Below, piece by piece: positions 12,479-22,742 of a stretch of DNA of 64,000 bases. Position 1 is the first letter of the stretch; each line of letters begins with the position of its first letter. Source of the stretch: Scenedesmus sp. ARA3 (Eukaryota; Chlorophyta; Chlorophyceae; Sphaeropleales; Scenedesmaceae). A program made the translations under genes and the position numbers. The notes beneath the pieces were generated by a model. The model was not told where the DNA came from, searched no databases, and saw only the letters and a program-made list of their open reading frames with translations. The stretch spans positions 312,335 through 376,334 of the forward strand of contig RWJK01001977.1 in the NCBI GenBank assembly GCA_004335835.1, in the 5' to 3' direction.

Positions 12479-14803
12479 TCAAGCAGCTGCTGCCTCCTGC
12501 ACTGCTGATGCGCCAGCCTCGCTACTGCTGCTGCCGCCCTGCTGCTGCTGCTGCCGCCGCCCCTGCAGCACATTCTTCAGGTAGAACTCCCCTGCCCTGT
12601 ATGAGGAGCGCACCATGGGCCCTGATGCAACATACAGGAAGCCCATCTGCTCTGCTGCCTTCTGGTATGCCTCAAAGGCAGCAGGTGTTACAAACTCCGA
12701 CACTGCCATGTGCTTCTTGGTGGGCCGCATGTACTGCCCGAGTGTGACCACATCCACCCCGCTGTCACGCAGCAGCTTGAAGGACTCAATCACCTGCGCA
12801 GCGCAGACGCAACAGCACAGCAGAGCAGAGCATGGTGCAAAGTGTGCGCTACAGGGAAAACAAGCGGCGGCGCTGATAGATATAGATAGCAGCTGAGGTG
12901 GCTGCCCATGCTGCTGCTGTGCAATTATTGGCAAGCCCTGCAAGCGCGGCTGCCGCGGCACCTTCCCGCCTGACCACTCACGAGCATGCACGCCCGCACT
13001 TTGTAGACAAGCTGCATCTTGCGTCGCTCACCCCTGCAGGCACCTGCATCTTACACCTTCTCACCACTAGGGTTCTGTGCTGCCCAGCCCAGCCTAACCC
13101 CCAAACACAAACCCAGTCCAGACCCTCTCACCTCCTCTTTGCCCTCGCCGCAGCCCAGCATGATGCTCGTCTTGGTTATCTGCACCCCCAGCTCCTTGGC
13201 AGCCCGCAGCACACTCAGGCTCTGCTCCCAATTGGCGCGCCTGTCACGTACCACAGACTGCAGCCGCGGCACTGTCTCCACGTTGTGCGCAAATACATCC
13301 AGACCTGAGGTGGCAACCTGCCTGATGCTGTCCATGTTGCCCTGCAAAAGCAGCGCCAACGAGAGCAGCGTGAAAGCAGCAGTAGCAGTAGCACGAAGGG
13401 AGTCAACACAGCTGTAGGCTTCGGTTTGCAGGAACAAGGCAGCTGCACTCCGACACCTGCTAAACCAGTGGCTGCGTAATCCTGTGCGATGGTCCTGCAA
13501 GCCGACAGTTGCCAAAACTGGGCAGAAGTAACAGGTGCTGTTGAAACACGCAGAGTCGCTACACCACATGCACGCTCGCCACATCTCTAAGCCAACGCGG
13601 TGAGATGCTTGCGAAGGTCCCACATATACATCTATATGCTTGCAGGAACAGCACATATGCTGTGCTTGCAGGAGCCAACTTTTACGCGATGGCATGGCAA
13701 TAACAAGTCACGACACCCACCTGAAAGTCTGGCACCAGCGCCTCCACTAGGATGTGCTTGCAGAAACAACTAACGCAATCTGTGCGTGCAGCACAGGACA
13801 AACTGTGCTTGCTGGACAACACCGCACGTTGTGCTTACACGTTGTGCTTGCAAGAACCACACACGACACGACATGCGTTACGTAACAATACATAACATAT
13901 GAAGGTTGTAGGGTAATGATAACGCCCACCTGGAAATCAGGCACCAGCGCCTCCACCAGGACGCGCCCTGCCGTCTTCTCCTTGAGCTGCTGGATGGTCT
14001 GCGCGATGTGCGCTGAGCCGCCATCTGCCAGGTCATCGCGGTCCACACTGGTGAGCACCACGTAGTCCAGGCCCCAAGCTGCGATGGCTTTGGACACGTT
14101 CTCAGGCTCCATGGGATCCAGCGGGGGCGGCGCCCTACAGCAGCAGGACATGACGGCAGAGAACAAGTTTGTTTGGCGCTTTTTTTGTTGGCATGACAGG
14201 CCAGGCCCCAGGCTGCAAAGGCCTTGAACACATTCTCAGGCTTCATGGATCCAGTGGTGGCAGCGCCCTGCAGGAAGAAAAACTGTGGCAGTTGACAGCA
14301 GAGAGACGGCATGTTGATGCCAGTGCGGCGGGCGAGAGCGACCAACCCCCGCGTTGTATCAGTGACGAAGGAAGGCAGGAAGGCAGGAAGGCAAAGAAAG
14401 GTGCACATGCTGAAAACTTCAGAACGGCACCTTTGTGCCTCAGCTGCTACACTAACAGTTTTCTTGATGAGCAGCAAGTCACACCACCTGCGGCCCACCC
14501 ACCTGGACGTCTTGACTGCACAGAACCTGCAGCCCCGCGTGCAGGTGTCCCCCATGAGCATGATGGTGGCTGTGGCGGTGTGGCCCTCGCCGCCGCCCCA
14601 GCACTCGCCCATGTTGGGGCAGCGCGCCTCCTCACACACCGTGTGCAGCTTCAGCTCACGCAGCTTGGCCTGCAGGAAGAGCACGATGGCGCACCAAATG
14701 CACTTGAATTCGTCTGCAAACAGCTGAGTGGCGGTTGTGCCTGTGCTGCTACTGCTGGTGCTGCACTTCACCGACGTGCCACTGCTGATGCATCAGCAGC
14801 CTG

Positions 14804-14857
<54 letters not shown>

Positions 14858-15661
14858 GCGCACCTTGATGTCTGCGTACTTGTCCCCGCCTGGGATGACG
14901 CGCTTCATCCAGTCTGGCTTCCTCTTGCGCTCCTGCAGGCACATGCAGTGTGTCAGCAAGCAGTTCTGTGCAGCTGCATAAGCACCAGCAAGCTGTGTGA
15001 TGGAGGAATGAACTGGAGACTCGACAAGCGTGTGCAACTGCGGCTGCTGCTGCTTCTCCTGCTGGGTGTGAATGCTGCTGCCACGGCTGCTCATTGTGGG
15101 AGACTGTTGGAGCGTTGTTGCCCACAGCTGGGCAGCATGAAAGATACAATCGCTGGAAGCTACCCGTGGACTGCTTGCTTTGCTGATGCACAGCAATAAA
15201 TGCAGCCTAAAGCGACGCCTTGCCAATTGCTTAGAGGAAGAGCTATGCAACATAGCCCATGCGTTACCTTGTAGCCTGGTGCTTCTAGCGAGTACACATC
15301 CGTCAGCTCCTTGCCGGTCACAAAGTCACCAAGCTCAGGACCTGAATGAAATGTACGATAAGAGTGCAAAGTTTGACTCACTGTAGTAAGGCTGGGGCAG
15401 GTGGCTGTCACACTGTACAAAGCATGCACTAGGGTTGCTGTTGCTGCCGCCGCTGCTGCTGCTATTATGCTGCTACGGCTTGAGCTTACCCTGAGCCATA
15501 CGCTTCCTGAGAGTGTTGAGCGCATCCTGTACGTTGCTCTGTTGTGCCACGGCTGCCTCTGCTTGCGCTGCTGCCACAGAGGTGTGCAGGGCGTGTTGTG
15601 CAGCAGCTGCCACACTGCACCACTGCGATGAGCCTAAAAGCGGTGCAAGTCGGCCCAGCAT
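12479..15661 (-). CDS. LIP1: Lipoyl synthase, mitochondrial
   Basis: Radical SAM enzyme that inserts two sulfurs into protein-bound octanoyl groups to make lipoyl cofactors for pyruvate and 2-oxoglutarate dehydrogenases and glycine decarboxylase. Exons in coding order: 15661-15490, 15341-15268, 14932-14864, 14669-14503, 14134-13930, 13341-13132, 12793-12479. They total 1212 nt (403 aa). The N-terminus ([10 protein letters not shown]..., Ala/Arg/Ser-rich) fits a mitochondrial presequence. The auxiliary cluster motif CX4CX5C is at C117, C122 and C128. The radical SAM CX3CX2C is at C148, C152 and C155 ([10 protein letters not shown]). [34 protein letters not shown] and the C-terminal [11 protein letters not shown], whose serine is an iron ligand in the family, are all present. 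The C-terminus has an extra Gln/Ser/Ala tail. Two introns carry decayed exon copies. The presequence favours mitochondria over plastids (LIP1 rather than LIP1p), by inference. Confidence 0.95.
13721..13756 (-). pseudogene. Decayed copy of lipoyl synthase exon 5 tail in intron 5
   Basis: On the minus strand this reads a near copy of the end of exon 5 ([10 protein letters not shown]) followed by GTGGGT, matching the true donor at 13930/13929. It has no upstream acceptor in register, so it looks like an exon-tail plus donor duplicate inside the next intron. Confidence 0.8.
14200..14267 (-). pseudogene. Decayed copy of lipoyl synthase exon 5 start in intron 4
   Basis: On the minus strand a CTGCAG acceptor is followed by codons for a mutated version of the exon start ([16 protein letters not shown] versus [16 protein letters not shown]). 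It then runs into intron sequence with a stop, and no donor follows. This is an acceptor-side copy upstream of the real exon. Confidence 0.8.
14804..14858. repeat. (CTG)n microsatellite
   Basis: About 18 CTG units lie inside lipoyl synthase intron 3, just after the donor. On the sense strand they read CAG. Confidence 0.95.
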
Positions 15662-17209
15662 GGTTCCGGTGTAAACAAAATCCGCATGCAATGCGTGGTT
15701 GCTGGTGAAGGCAAGCTCTCCTGCAAGCACCTCCCGTCCCCGAGCACAGGCCAGTCTGTGGCAGCGCAAGCAAGCGACCTTCTATCGTTTCAATAGACTG
15801 CCCTGTATAACGAGGGGTTGATAGCGGGAGGATGCATCAGCCAGCACTCACTGACTACTACTACGCACACCCCGGTGACAAATCAGCGTTTACCGCGCCA
15901 GGAACCAAGACGATCTGTCAAACATCGCTGACAACTCAAACTAGTGTGCTATATTCTACAATATTGTGGCCTTTTGACGGGCAAAGTGAATAGGGCAGCT
16001 TGACCAGTCAAAAAGTTGACCAGCAATGCCCAGCTCCAGTCCAGCACATGATTGCCAGCTATGAGGGGATTCTGAGCGTTCTTTTGTCATGCTTTAGTGT
16101 CACACCACCAATGTGATAACCCCCAGCACCAAGAAGAGGCAACACTGGATGCCTTGATGTAAGAGTACAAATGCTCACTGTACACAACCCAGCCGCCAGG
16201 TTCTCACACAGGATGACGAAACGCCAGCGTAATGACTTGTGGAGCACCTGCTGTGTGTGCAAAACATCAGCAGCACCCAGGGGGTCCCGGCGCTGTGCAG
16301 AAGCGCCTGGTACTGGCTGCTTCACCCAGGTGACGCCCAGCTGGCACAGCGTCAAATAACTAAGCATCCTGGGGAAGCGCTATAGGACATCAGCCTTTTC
16401 ACATATGTGGAAGCACAAGGAAGGACGCCACACACGTGCTTACTGTAAATCACATGATATTATGCACCAGTGTTTTCTTCTTATTTTGAGCACCAGTTGC
16501 AGCCGCCGGCAACAATCGGAGGTGAGCGCGTGCAAGCCTTGCGAAAGGCTGCTGCTCGTCTTACCTTGCACGCCAGCTGAACGGACGGCCAGCAGCAGCT
16601 GACATTACACGCCAAAGCGATGCATCTTCAGCGTCAGACATGGAATACACCAACACCAGCAGCATGGATTAGCTTGCAGGGCGCATGCCTTACTGTGAAT
16701 GGAGCCACCTCTGAAGAAACCGCACACCAGGCTGCAGCTGCTGTGCACCATGCGGCCTCCCCATGTGCGTTGGTGGCAGAGCAGCAGTGCTGTCAGGGTG
16801 CCGCCTGTAGGGGTGTATGCCCATGCACGCGTCCTGCACTGCTGGTGGTGCACTTGATGCAGGAACACAGCACTGCATTCAAAAGGACGCATGTAGCAGT
16901 AAACGCACAATCACACACCTTTCAAGCAATGCTGTGCCAGGACCCCTGCCCAATTGGGCACTGCTGAACCAGAAGACTTGTGTGGTCCGCTGCTGTTACC
17001 CATAGAAAGGGTGGAAGTCTCGCGATGCTCCGAGTGAGCTGTGCATGCATGCATCTGTGCAGATGAACGTTGGCATCAACTTGCTGGTTCGCAGCCAGGA
17101 CCAGGACTCGGGAAACCTGTTCTGTTGGAGGAGGTATTTATAAGTAATATATATAATGGTATGTCAAACGTCTCAGAAGCAAATCAGAGGCGAACGCCTC
17201 ATGAGTAAC

Positions 17210-17273
<64 letters not shown>

Positions 17274-17323
17274 NNNNNNNNNNNNNNNNNNNNNNNNNNN
17301 NNNNNNNNNNNNNNNNNNNNNNN

Positions 17324-17379
<56 letters not shown>

Positions 17380-17381
17380 AG
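15662..17381. other. Intergenic region with assembly gap
   Basis: Upstream flank of lipoyl synthase and upstream side of the P450 exons. It holds a 102-aa ATG ORF on the minus strand (16059-16367, VLHKSLRWRFVILCENLA inside) with coding-like composition but no recognised family. An AT-rich patch (TATTTATAAGTAATATATATAA) lies at 17137-17158. A CTG run joined to a GAT run abuts a 50-N gap at 17274-17323, followed by another CTG run ending in the P450 acceptor. No earlier P450 exons are visible here. Confidence 0.5.
17274..17323. other. Assembly gap (50 N)
   Basis: Run of N bases between a GAT run and a CTG run. The true length of the missing repeat or sequence is unknown. Confidence 1.
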
Positions 17382-19058
17382 GGAGACGCTGCGGCTGCAC
17401 AACGTGGTGTCCGGCCTGATGCGGCAGGCTGCCAAGGACTTTGAGCTGGGCGGCTACAGGTGAGGGCAGATGACAGGTGGGGACGGGTTGCACTTGCACA
17501 GCAGAACCTTTTGCAATCTGGCTGATGGCTGCGGTTGGGCAGTGGCGTGGTGCGGCAGGCCGCAAAGGACTTTGAGCTGGGCGGCTACAGGTAAGAGGTG
17601 TTACATTGGCTGTTGCAATGGCTGATGGCTGGAGTTGGGCAGCGGCGTGATGCGGCAGGCCGCCAAGTCCAACCCTTTTGAGTTAGATGGCTACAGGTGA
17701 GGGGTGGATGAGTGTTGATTGGGTGGCACTGGCATTTCAGGAATCACTGTGGCAGCACAACATTCGCAATGGCTGTCGGCTGGGGTTGGGCAGTCGCATG
17801 AAGCTGAGGGTAGTGAAGCATATTGGGATGGGTGGCTACAGGTGTGGTGGTGCAGGGAGTTTCATGCAAGGGTATCTGTTTAGCTTGCAGGAAAACAGGG
17901 GTGAAGGGCTGTCAAAAACATGTTGCCTTCTGCAACTGGTACAACAACTGACTCTCTTCTGCCTGCTGCTGCTGCTGCTGCTGCTGCAGTGTGCCCAAGG
18001 GGACAGTGCTGTACCTGCCCGTGACGCATGTGGGCCTGCAGGACCCCCGCTTCCTGGAGCAGCACCCTGAGGCCTACGCCCCTGAGCGCTTCATGACGCC
18101 AGAAGGCCAGAAACCCGGCGCGCAGATGCCCTTTGGCCACGGCCCCAGGTGGGTGTTGGGGTTTGGGGTGTTTGGGGTGTGGGGTTTTGGTGTGATGATT
18201 GAGCTGGCTGTTGAGGGGGGTACGAGAGCGCTTCATGAGGCTAGAAGGACAGAAGCCGGGTGCGCAGATGCCCTTTGTGCACCGCCCCAGGTGCGGCTTC
18301 AGAGTTAGGGGTGCTGATTGCGCTGGCTGTACAGCACAGCGGGGTTGGGAAAACAGTGCTCCTGCTGCTGTCAGTGCCCTGCCACGATGCCTCTATTGCC
18401 TTCTGCTGCGTCTGCACATTGGGACGCTGTCTGCTGAAGAGTACAAAGGGATGTTATGCACTGCGGCACCTCGTGCATGTTTTGTGCCGGCTGTGCTGTG
18501 ACCATAGCTGAGTAAAAGATGTTTGGCAACAGGGTTGTACAGTAACGTGGACTTCTACTGACACGCTGCGCTCTTCACTCGTATGCAGGTTTTGCGCCGG
18601 CTATGCTGTGGCAATGGCTGAGATGAAGGTGTTCATGGCGCTGCTGGCCCGCGGCTATGACTTTGACGCCGACACTGCACCTGGCCCAACTGACATGCTG
18701 CACTCTACCGCCTTTGCTGCCGCTTGCAGGTGCTGTGCTGGCTATGCTGTGGCAATGGCAGGGCACATGTAAAATGCAACTGGGGTTGTGCAGTGCGTGG
18801 ACTCTCCACTGAAATACTGCCCTGTTATATACACTGTTGTGCATGTGCAGGTTTTGTGCCGGCTATGCTGTGGCAATGGCAGAGATGAAGGTGTTCCTGG
18901 CGCTGCTGGCCCGCGGCTATGACTTTGACGCCGACACCAACACGCAGTGGCGCCAGGAGATTGGGCGCGTGCCAGCTAACGGCCTGCCCATGACAGTCAG
19001 CAGGCGGCCTGCTGCTGTTGTGGCAGGGGCTGCGCCAGCTGCTGCGGCGAGGCGGTGA
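17382..19058 (+). CDS. Cytochrome P450, C-terminal exons only
   Basis: Heme monooxygenase, substrate unknown. Three exons join in phase: 17382-17459, 17990-18148 and 18851-19058 (stop TGA). They encode the K-helix ExxR (ETLR), GGYSVPKGTVLY, the PERF-type motif (APERF), the heme loop FGHGPRFCAG with its cysteine ligand, and the C-terminal PMTVSRR. About 350 N-terminal residues are missing. Only 1.7 kb separates the first exon from the divergent lipoyl synthase gene, and no other P450 exon is seen there. Either the 5' part was lost (pseudogene) or the assembly is broken at the N-run. Partial exon copies crowd both introns, and the last exon has a nearly intact second copy at 18589. Confidence 0.85.
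17536..17842 (+). repeat. Three copies of the P450 K-helix exon tail with donors
   Basis: Segments ending near 17591, 17697 and 17842 repeat the tail of exon 17382-17459 (VMRQAAK...FELGGYR, progressively decayed). Each is followed by GT at the same place (gtaaga, gtgagg, gtgtgg). Spacing is roughly 100-150 bp. Confidence 0.85.
18229..18290 (+). pseudogene. Decayed copy of the P450 PERF exon tail
   Basis: Repeats the end of exon 17990-18148 (RFMxxEGQKPGAQMPF) up to a CCCCAG-GT donor. Gly-His of the heme loop is changed to Val-His. Confidence 0.8.
18479..18771 (+). repeat. Three acceptor-side copies of the P450 heme/terminal exon
   Basis: Copies of the start of exon 18851-19058 (FCAGYAVAMAEMK) occur near 18479 (FCAGCAV, then stop), at 18589 (about 100 nt and almost identical through FDADT, preceded by TATGCAG) and near 18729 (CCAGYAVAMAGHM, then stop). 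The 18589 copy could be used as an alternative terminal exon. Confidence 0.85.
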
Positions 19059-21000
19059 GGTGTGTGGCCGGGTGTTTGAGGTGTGTGGGTGCAGCTGCTG
19101 CTGTTGTGGCAGTGGCTGCATCTGCTGCTGCGTGCAGGTGACTCGGACAAGATTGGCAGCAGGGAGTCTGAAACGGCTTGCAGGACACACTTGCGCATAT
19201 GTCACTGTGCAGGGGTGAGCAGCGCTGGAAACGTGCTGGAATTGGTTTGCGGCAGCAGCTGCTTTACATTGGTTGCACGCACAGGACTGCATCGGTTTGT
19301 GTTTTGGTGATGTGTGCTGCTGGTGTTTTGTTGAGGGGCGACCTGTTGAATTGATGCTGCTGCTGTACTTGTGTGGGTACGTTTGAATGGGCCGTGCAGC
19401 ATGGCTATGCATGGCTTTGACTTGTCATGGCAGCTTGTGAATGGTTGTGTATGCGTGTGCAGCAGCGTACCCTTGAAGGTCACGCTGCGGTTGCTGCGGA
19501 GCTTTGTATATGTCTGCAGCAACAAACGTGCACGTCACTCTATGTAAGCAGCTCGGCAGTCGGCGGCAGCATGGTGAGCAGGTGTGCTGGCATTTTGTTC
19601 ATATCAGTAGTATTTGCTCGACTAACCTGGTTTCGACTAACCTGGTTGCGGATGATCGTGTATCAAATGCGCTTGTAATATTGCAGCAGAGGAAGTTGCT
19701 GTGCGGCGCAATGTACTGAGCAGCCTTTGCTGTGTGTCCAGGCCAAGCACGGTGGTGGGTGGCGCTGTGATGCGTTGCGCCTGAGTTTGTTTGCTTCAAC
19801 CTCCCTTTGGTCAACAACAGCGGGTTGTGTATGTTGTGTATGTTGCTGGGTTTGTCACACTGCTGGCTGGCTGTACAGCACATGTGGCTGTTGGTGCCAA
19901 TGTCACCTTGCCACGCACTTGATACGGGTGCAGCGTGAGGCGTATGCAGCGTGAAGCTCTGCCAGGGGCACGCTGCAACAGCGGTGTGCGACGCCTTGCG
20001 TGTTGAGCAGCGGTATCCCGTGGATTGTTTATGTTTTGGCAGTGATCTAGCACCTGTCAGGTGCTAGAGAAGGCGCTGCCACACCAGCAGTTATTATGTG
20101 GCATTATGCTTCATTATGCTTCATTATGTGGCATTATGCTTCATTGCAACCGAATGTCTTTTATTGCAACCAGCAGGATCACTACGAGTTGTAGTAAAAC
20201 GGTTTGGCAGCGCTTGTTGGGCTGGTAACATGTTCTGTACATCATAATGATCAACACAGGCTGTGACTGCTACCGCAGCTGGTGCGGTTGACAGGGCTGA
20301 AACCATACAGCAATGTGCGCGCATTGATGTGCCAGTTGCAAAGCCGTGATGAGCAGCAACGCGTGAGCTGTCCTGCAGCTGCATCATGTGCTGACATGTC
20401 GACACTGGACTTGAACAGGCTCCTTGAAGGGTCGGGTAGTGAAAAGCACGGGTTCAACGACGCCGTGATGTGAGCTGTGCAAATAACTCTGTCAAGTTGC
20501 TGCAACGTCAGCCTGCATCACAGGTGACTCGCCCTTAGGATTGTAGCAGTACCAAAACTACACAACCACCAAGGCCTCAGCATGGCGCCTGCATGATGAA
20601 CAACAGCGCTCTGTTGACTACTACTACCTACATCGTCTGTTTGATTCGTCGGCTCGATCCTCCCCATTCCTACATTCCAGGGTACGATGCCACGTGCGAA
20701 CGGATCTCAGTAACCCGCCCCTTGAGTGGCAACTGCAACACAGCAGCCCATATAGATCGAATTAGTTTGACTAGTTACGCGAAAAATCACGGATGGTTAG
20801 GTCTCACGCGGTAGGAGACTGTGGTTGGAATGCGAGGAGTTGACGTTCGAGGGAATCAGGGGCCACCTAGAGGGCGCGTATAAGTTCCCTGCTGCTGGTT
20901 AAAGAAGCAGCTATCACAGTAATCCACCTTTACTCTCTACTCCGTCGATCATCAACTTCTCAGTCCGTTCAGGCTCTGACGCCCAACCCCCAACTGTAAA
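19059..21000. other. Intergenic region
   Basis: No gene recognised. A 10-bp perfect inverted repeat with a 1-nt spacer lies at 20047-20067, and a CATTATG/TTCATTATG short repeat at about 20094-20145. TGTAA motifs near 19542 and 19673 are possible polyadenylation signals for the P450. The right end carries the promoter of the small secreted protein. Confidence 0.4.
20879..20884 (+). promoter_or_regulatory. TATA-like box of the small secreted protein gene
   Basis: TATAAG preceded by GCG, about 117 bp before the ATG at 21001. This leaves room for a start site near 20910 and a 5' leader of roughly 90 nt. Confidence 0.4.
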
Positions 21001-22138
21001 ATGGACATGAAGCGCGTTCTCATCGTGGCCCTGGTGGGTTAGCGCCCTGGCAAATAAACACCGCGTCGATATGTTGCTTAGATCGCGCAGGGTGCTGCTG
21101 CTTCGTAGGCCCGCCTCGCCTTTTCCGGTGGTGTAACCCATCTGCTGTTCTGGTGTACCGCAGGTTGCCGCTCTGCTCGTGGGCCACTGCACGGCCATTC
21201 CAAGGTCCTTCTCTACCGTCAACACGGCGGTGAGCATTACGAACGCAGCTGCAGCTGCCGTTGGCAGCGTGTTACTCAGCCTGGGGGTGCCCCTTGGGGC
21301 CCTGCACCTGCCTCTTCAGGAGTCGTGACAGCACACAGCAGCAGCTGGCAGTTGGCAGTTGTTCCCTGCTGTACAGTCGTCTGCAAAGCAGCATGCAGGG
21401 ATAGGTAGTTGCCTCATGCTGTAAGCATAGTAAGAGGCGCAGCTACTTTCCTCTTCTTCAGCTGCTAGTTGTACTTGTAGTTGAACTGCCACGCTGTTGC
21501 AGGGCTGCACATCTTGGCTAGAGCTGTATTCCATCGCAGGAACTGCGAGCATGCCTGGCAGCAGCCGCACTCACTGCAAGCACAAACCCACCTTGCAATC
21601 CCACTCTGCCTCTTGACTGCCACTGCATGTCTATTGTTGTGTGCTGCAGGCCAAGCCTGACAAGCCAGGCAACCCAAAGGTGGGCAGCAGCACAGCGTGT
21701 AGCGTGTAGCATGATGTAGCTGTGGCAAGCCTTGCTGCAGGCATCAGTGGTTCACGCACGCACGCACGCTTCCAACAGCCCCGCTTTTAGCTTCTTGGCT
21801 GGTCATGCATGCAATCGAACTTGGTCCAGGCAGAAGGGCTGCAGGCGCGAGTCATTGTTTGCTGCATGCACCATAGCATAAGAGCCCATTGTTCACTCTA
21901 CACTGCACCTGGCTGTTGAGATCATGCTCACCCTGCTGCTGCTTCTGCTGCTGCTGCTGCGTTCCTGCAGGGTAACACCCCATCTGACCACTTCAAGCGT
22001 CTCGAGACCTTCACCAAGAGTGCCGCCACCCGCAACCTGCTCAGCAGCCTGCAGGCAGTGCTTGCTCCCGGCCAAATCAACACGCCCATCGCCGATGTCA
22101 ATACCAACAACAGGAAGATGCTACAGTTCCAGGCGTGA
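21001..22138 (+). CDS. Small secreted protein, 98 aa, unknown function
   Basis: Four exons (21001-21033, 21164-21229, 21650-21679, 21971-22138), all with GT-AG introns in phase 0, give 98 codons and a TGA stop. The spliced N-terminus (MDMKRVLIVALVAALLVGHCTA) is a clear signal peptide. It is formed only after intron 1 is removed, because the unspliced frame hits TAG at once. The mature part is short, Lys/Pro-rich at first (AKPDKPGNPK), then helical (SDHFKRLETFTKSAATRNLLSSLQAVL), ending NNRKMLQFQA, with no cysteine after the signal. I do not recognise a family. It could be a cell-wall or extracellular peptide precursor. Confidence 0.75.
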
Positions 22139-22718
22139 AGCCAGCTATCTTCATGAAGGGTCTTGTCTTGTAGATGCCATGCCAGATGCACATCCTAATC
22201 ACTTCTGGTTGTTACGGAGGTTGAGTGAGAGCAGGCTGCTGGCACTATGTGATCCTGCAAGCGGTTGCTCAGCTGTGTTCAATCAAAGTTTTTTCACACT
22301 CGCTGTCCTGCAAGAGGAAGGTGCTGTGTGATTGCCTGGTTTGAGGTTTATTCGAGTGACTGAGCTGTGGGGCAGGCAGCAGCAGTGCACTGCGCATGTG
22401 TGCGCTGCTGCTGCTGCTGCTGCTGCCATCTTGCACTGTACCTCCTGCATGCATCAGGGGCGGCCGTATGTTAGCCTGCTGGTACAAAGTGTGTGTTCGG
22501 ATCCATGCTGTTGGGGTGGATATCCCACGGTTGTATGTAGGTGTGTGTAGGATGCTGGAGCGATTGCTCCAGCGAGTGTACCAATGGTCAGGCAGTTTGT
22601 TGTATGGGGAGAGGCGTATGGCTCGCTCCTCAACAGTTATAAAAAAAGCATACTGCGCTCATTAGGGCTTGTTGTCGCCAGGATCTCGGCAGATAGTGAA
22701 GAGTACTCGGTTGTTTGC

Positions 22719-22742
22719 AGCAAGGCAGGGCCCTGCCTTGCT
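22719..22742. repeat. Perfect 24-bp palindrome
   Basis: AGCAAGGCAGGG followed directly by its reverse complement, with no spacer. Confidence 0.95.
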
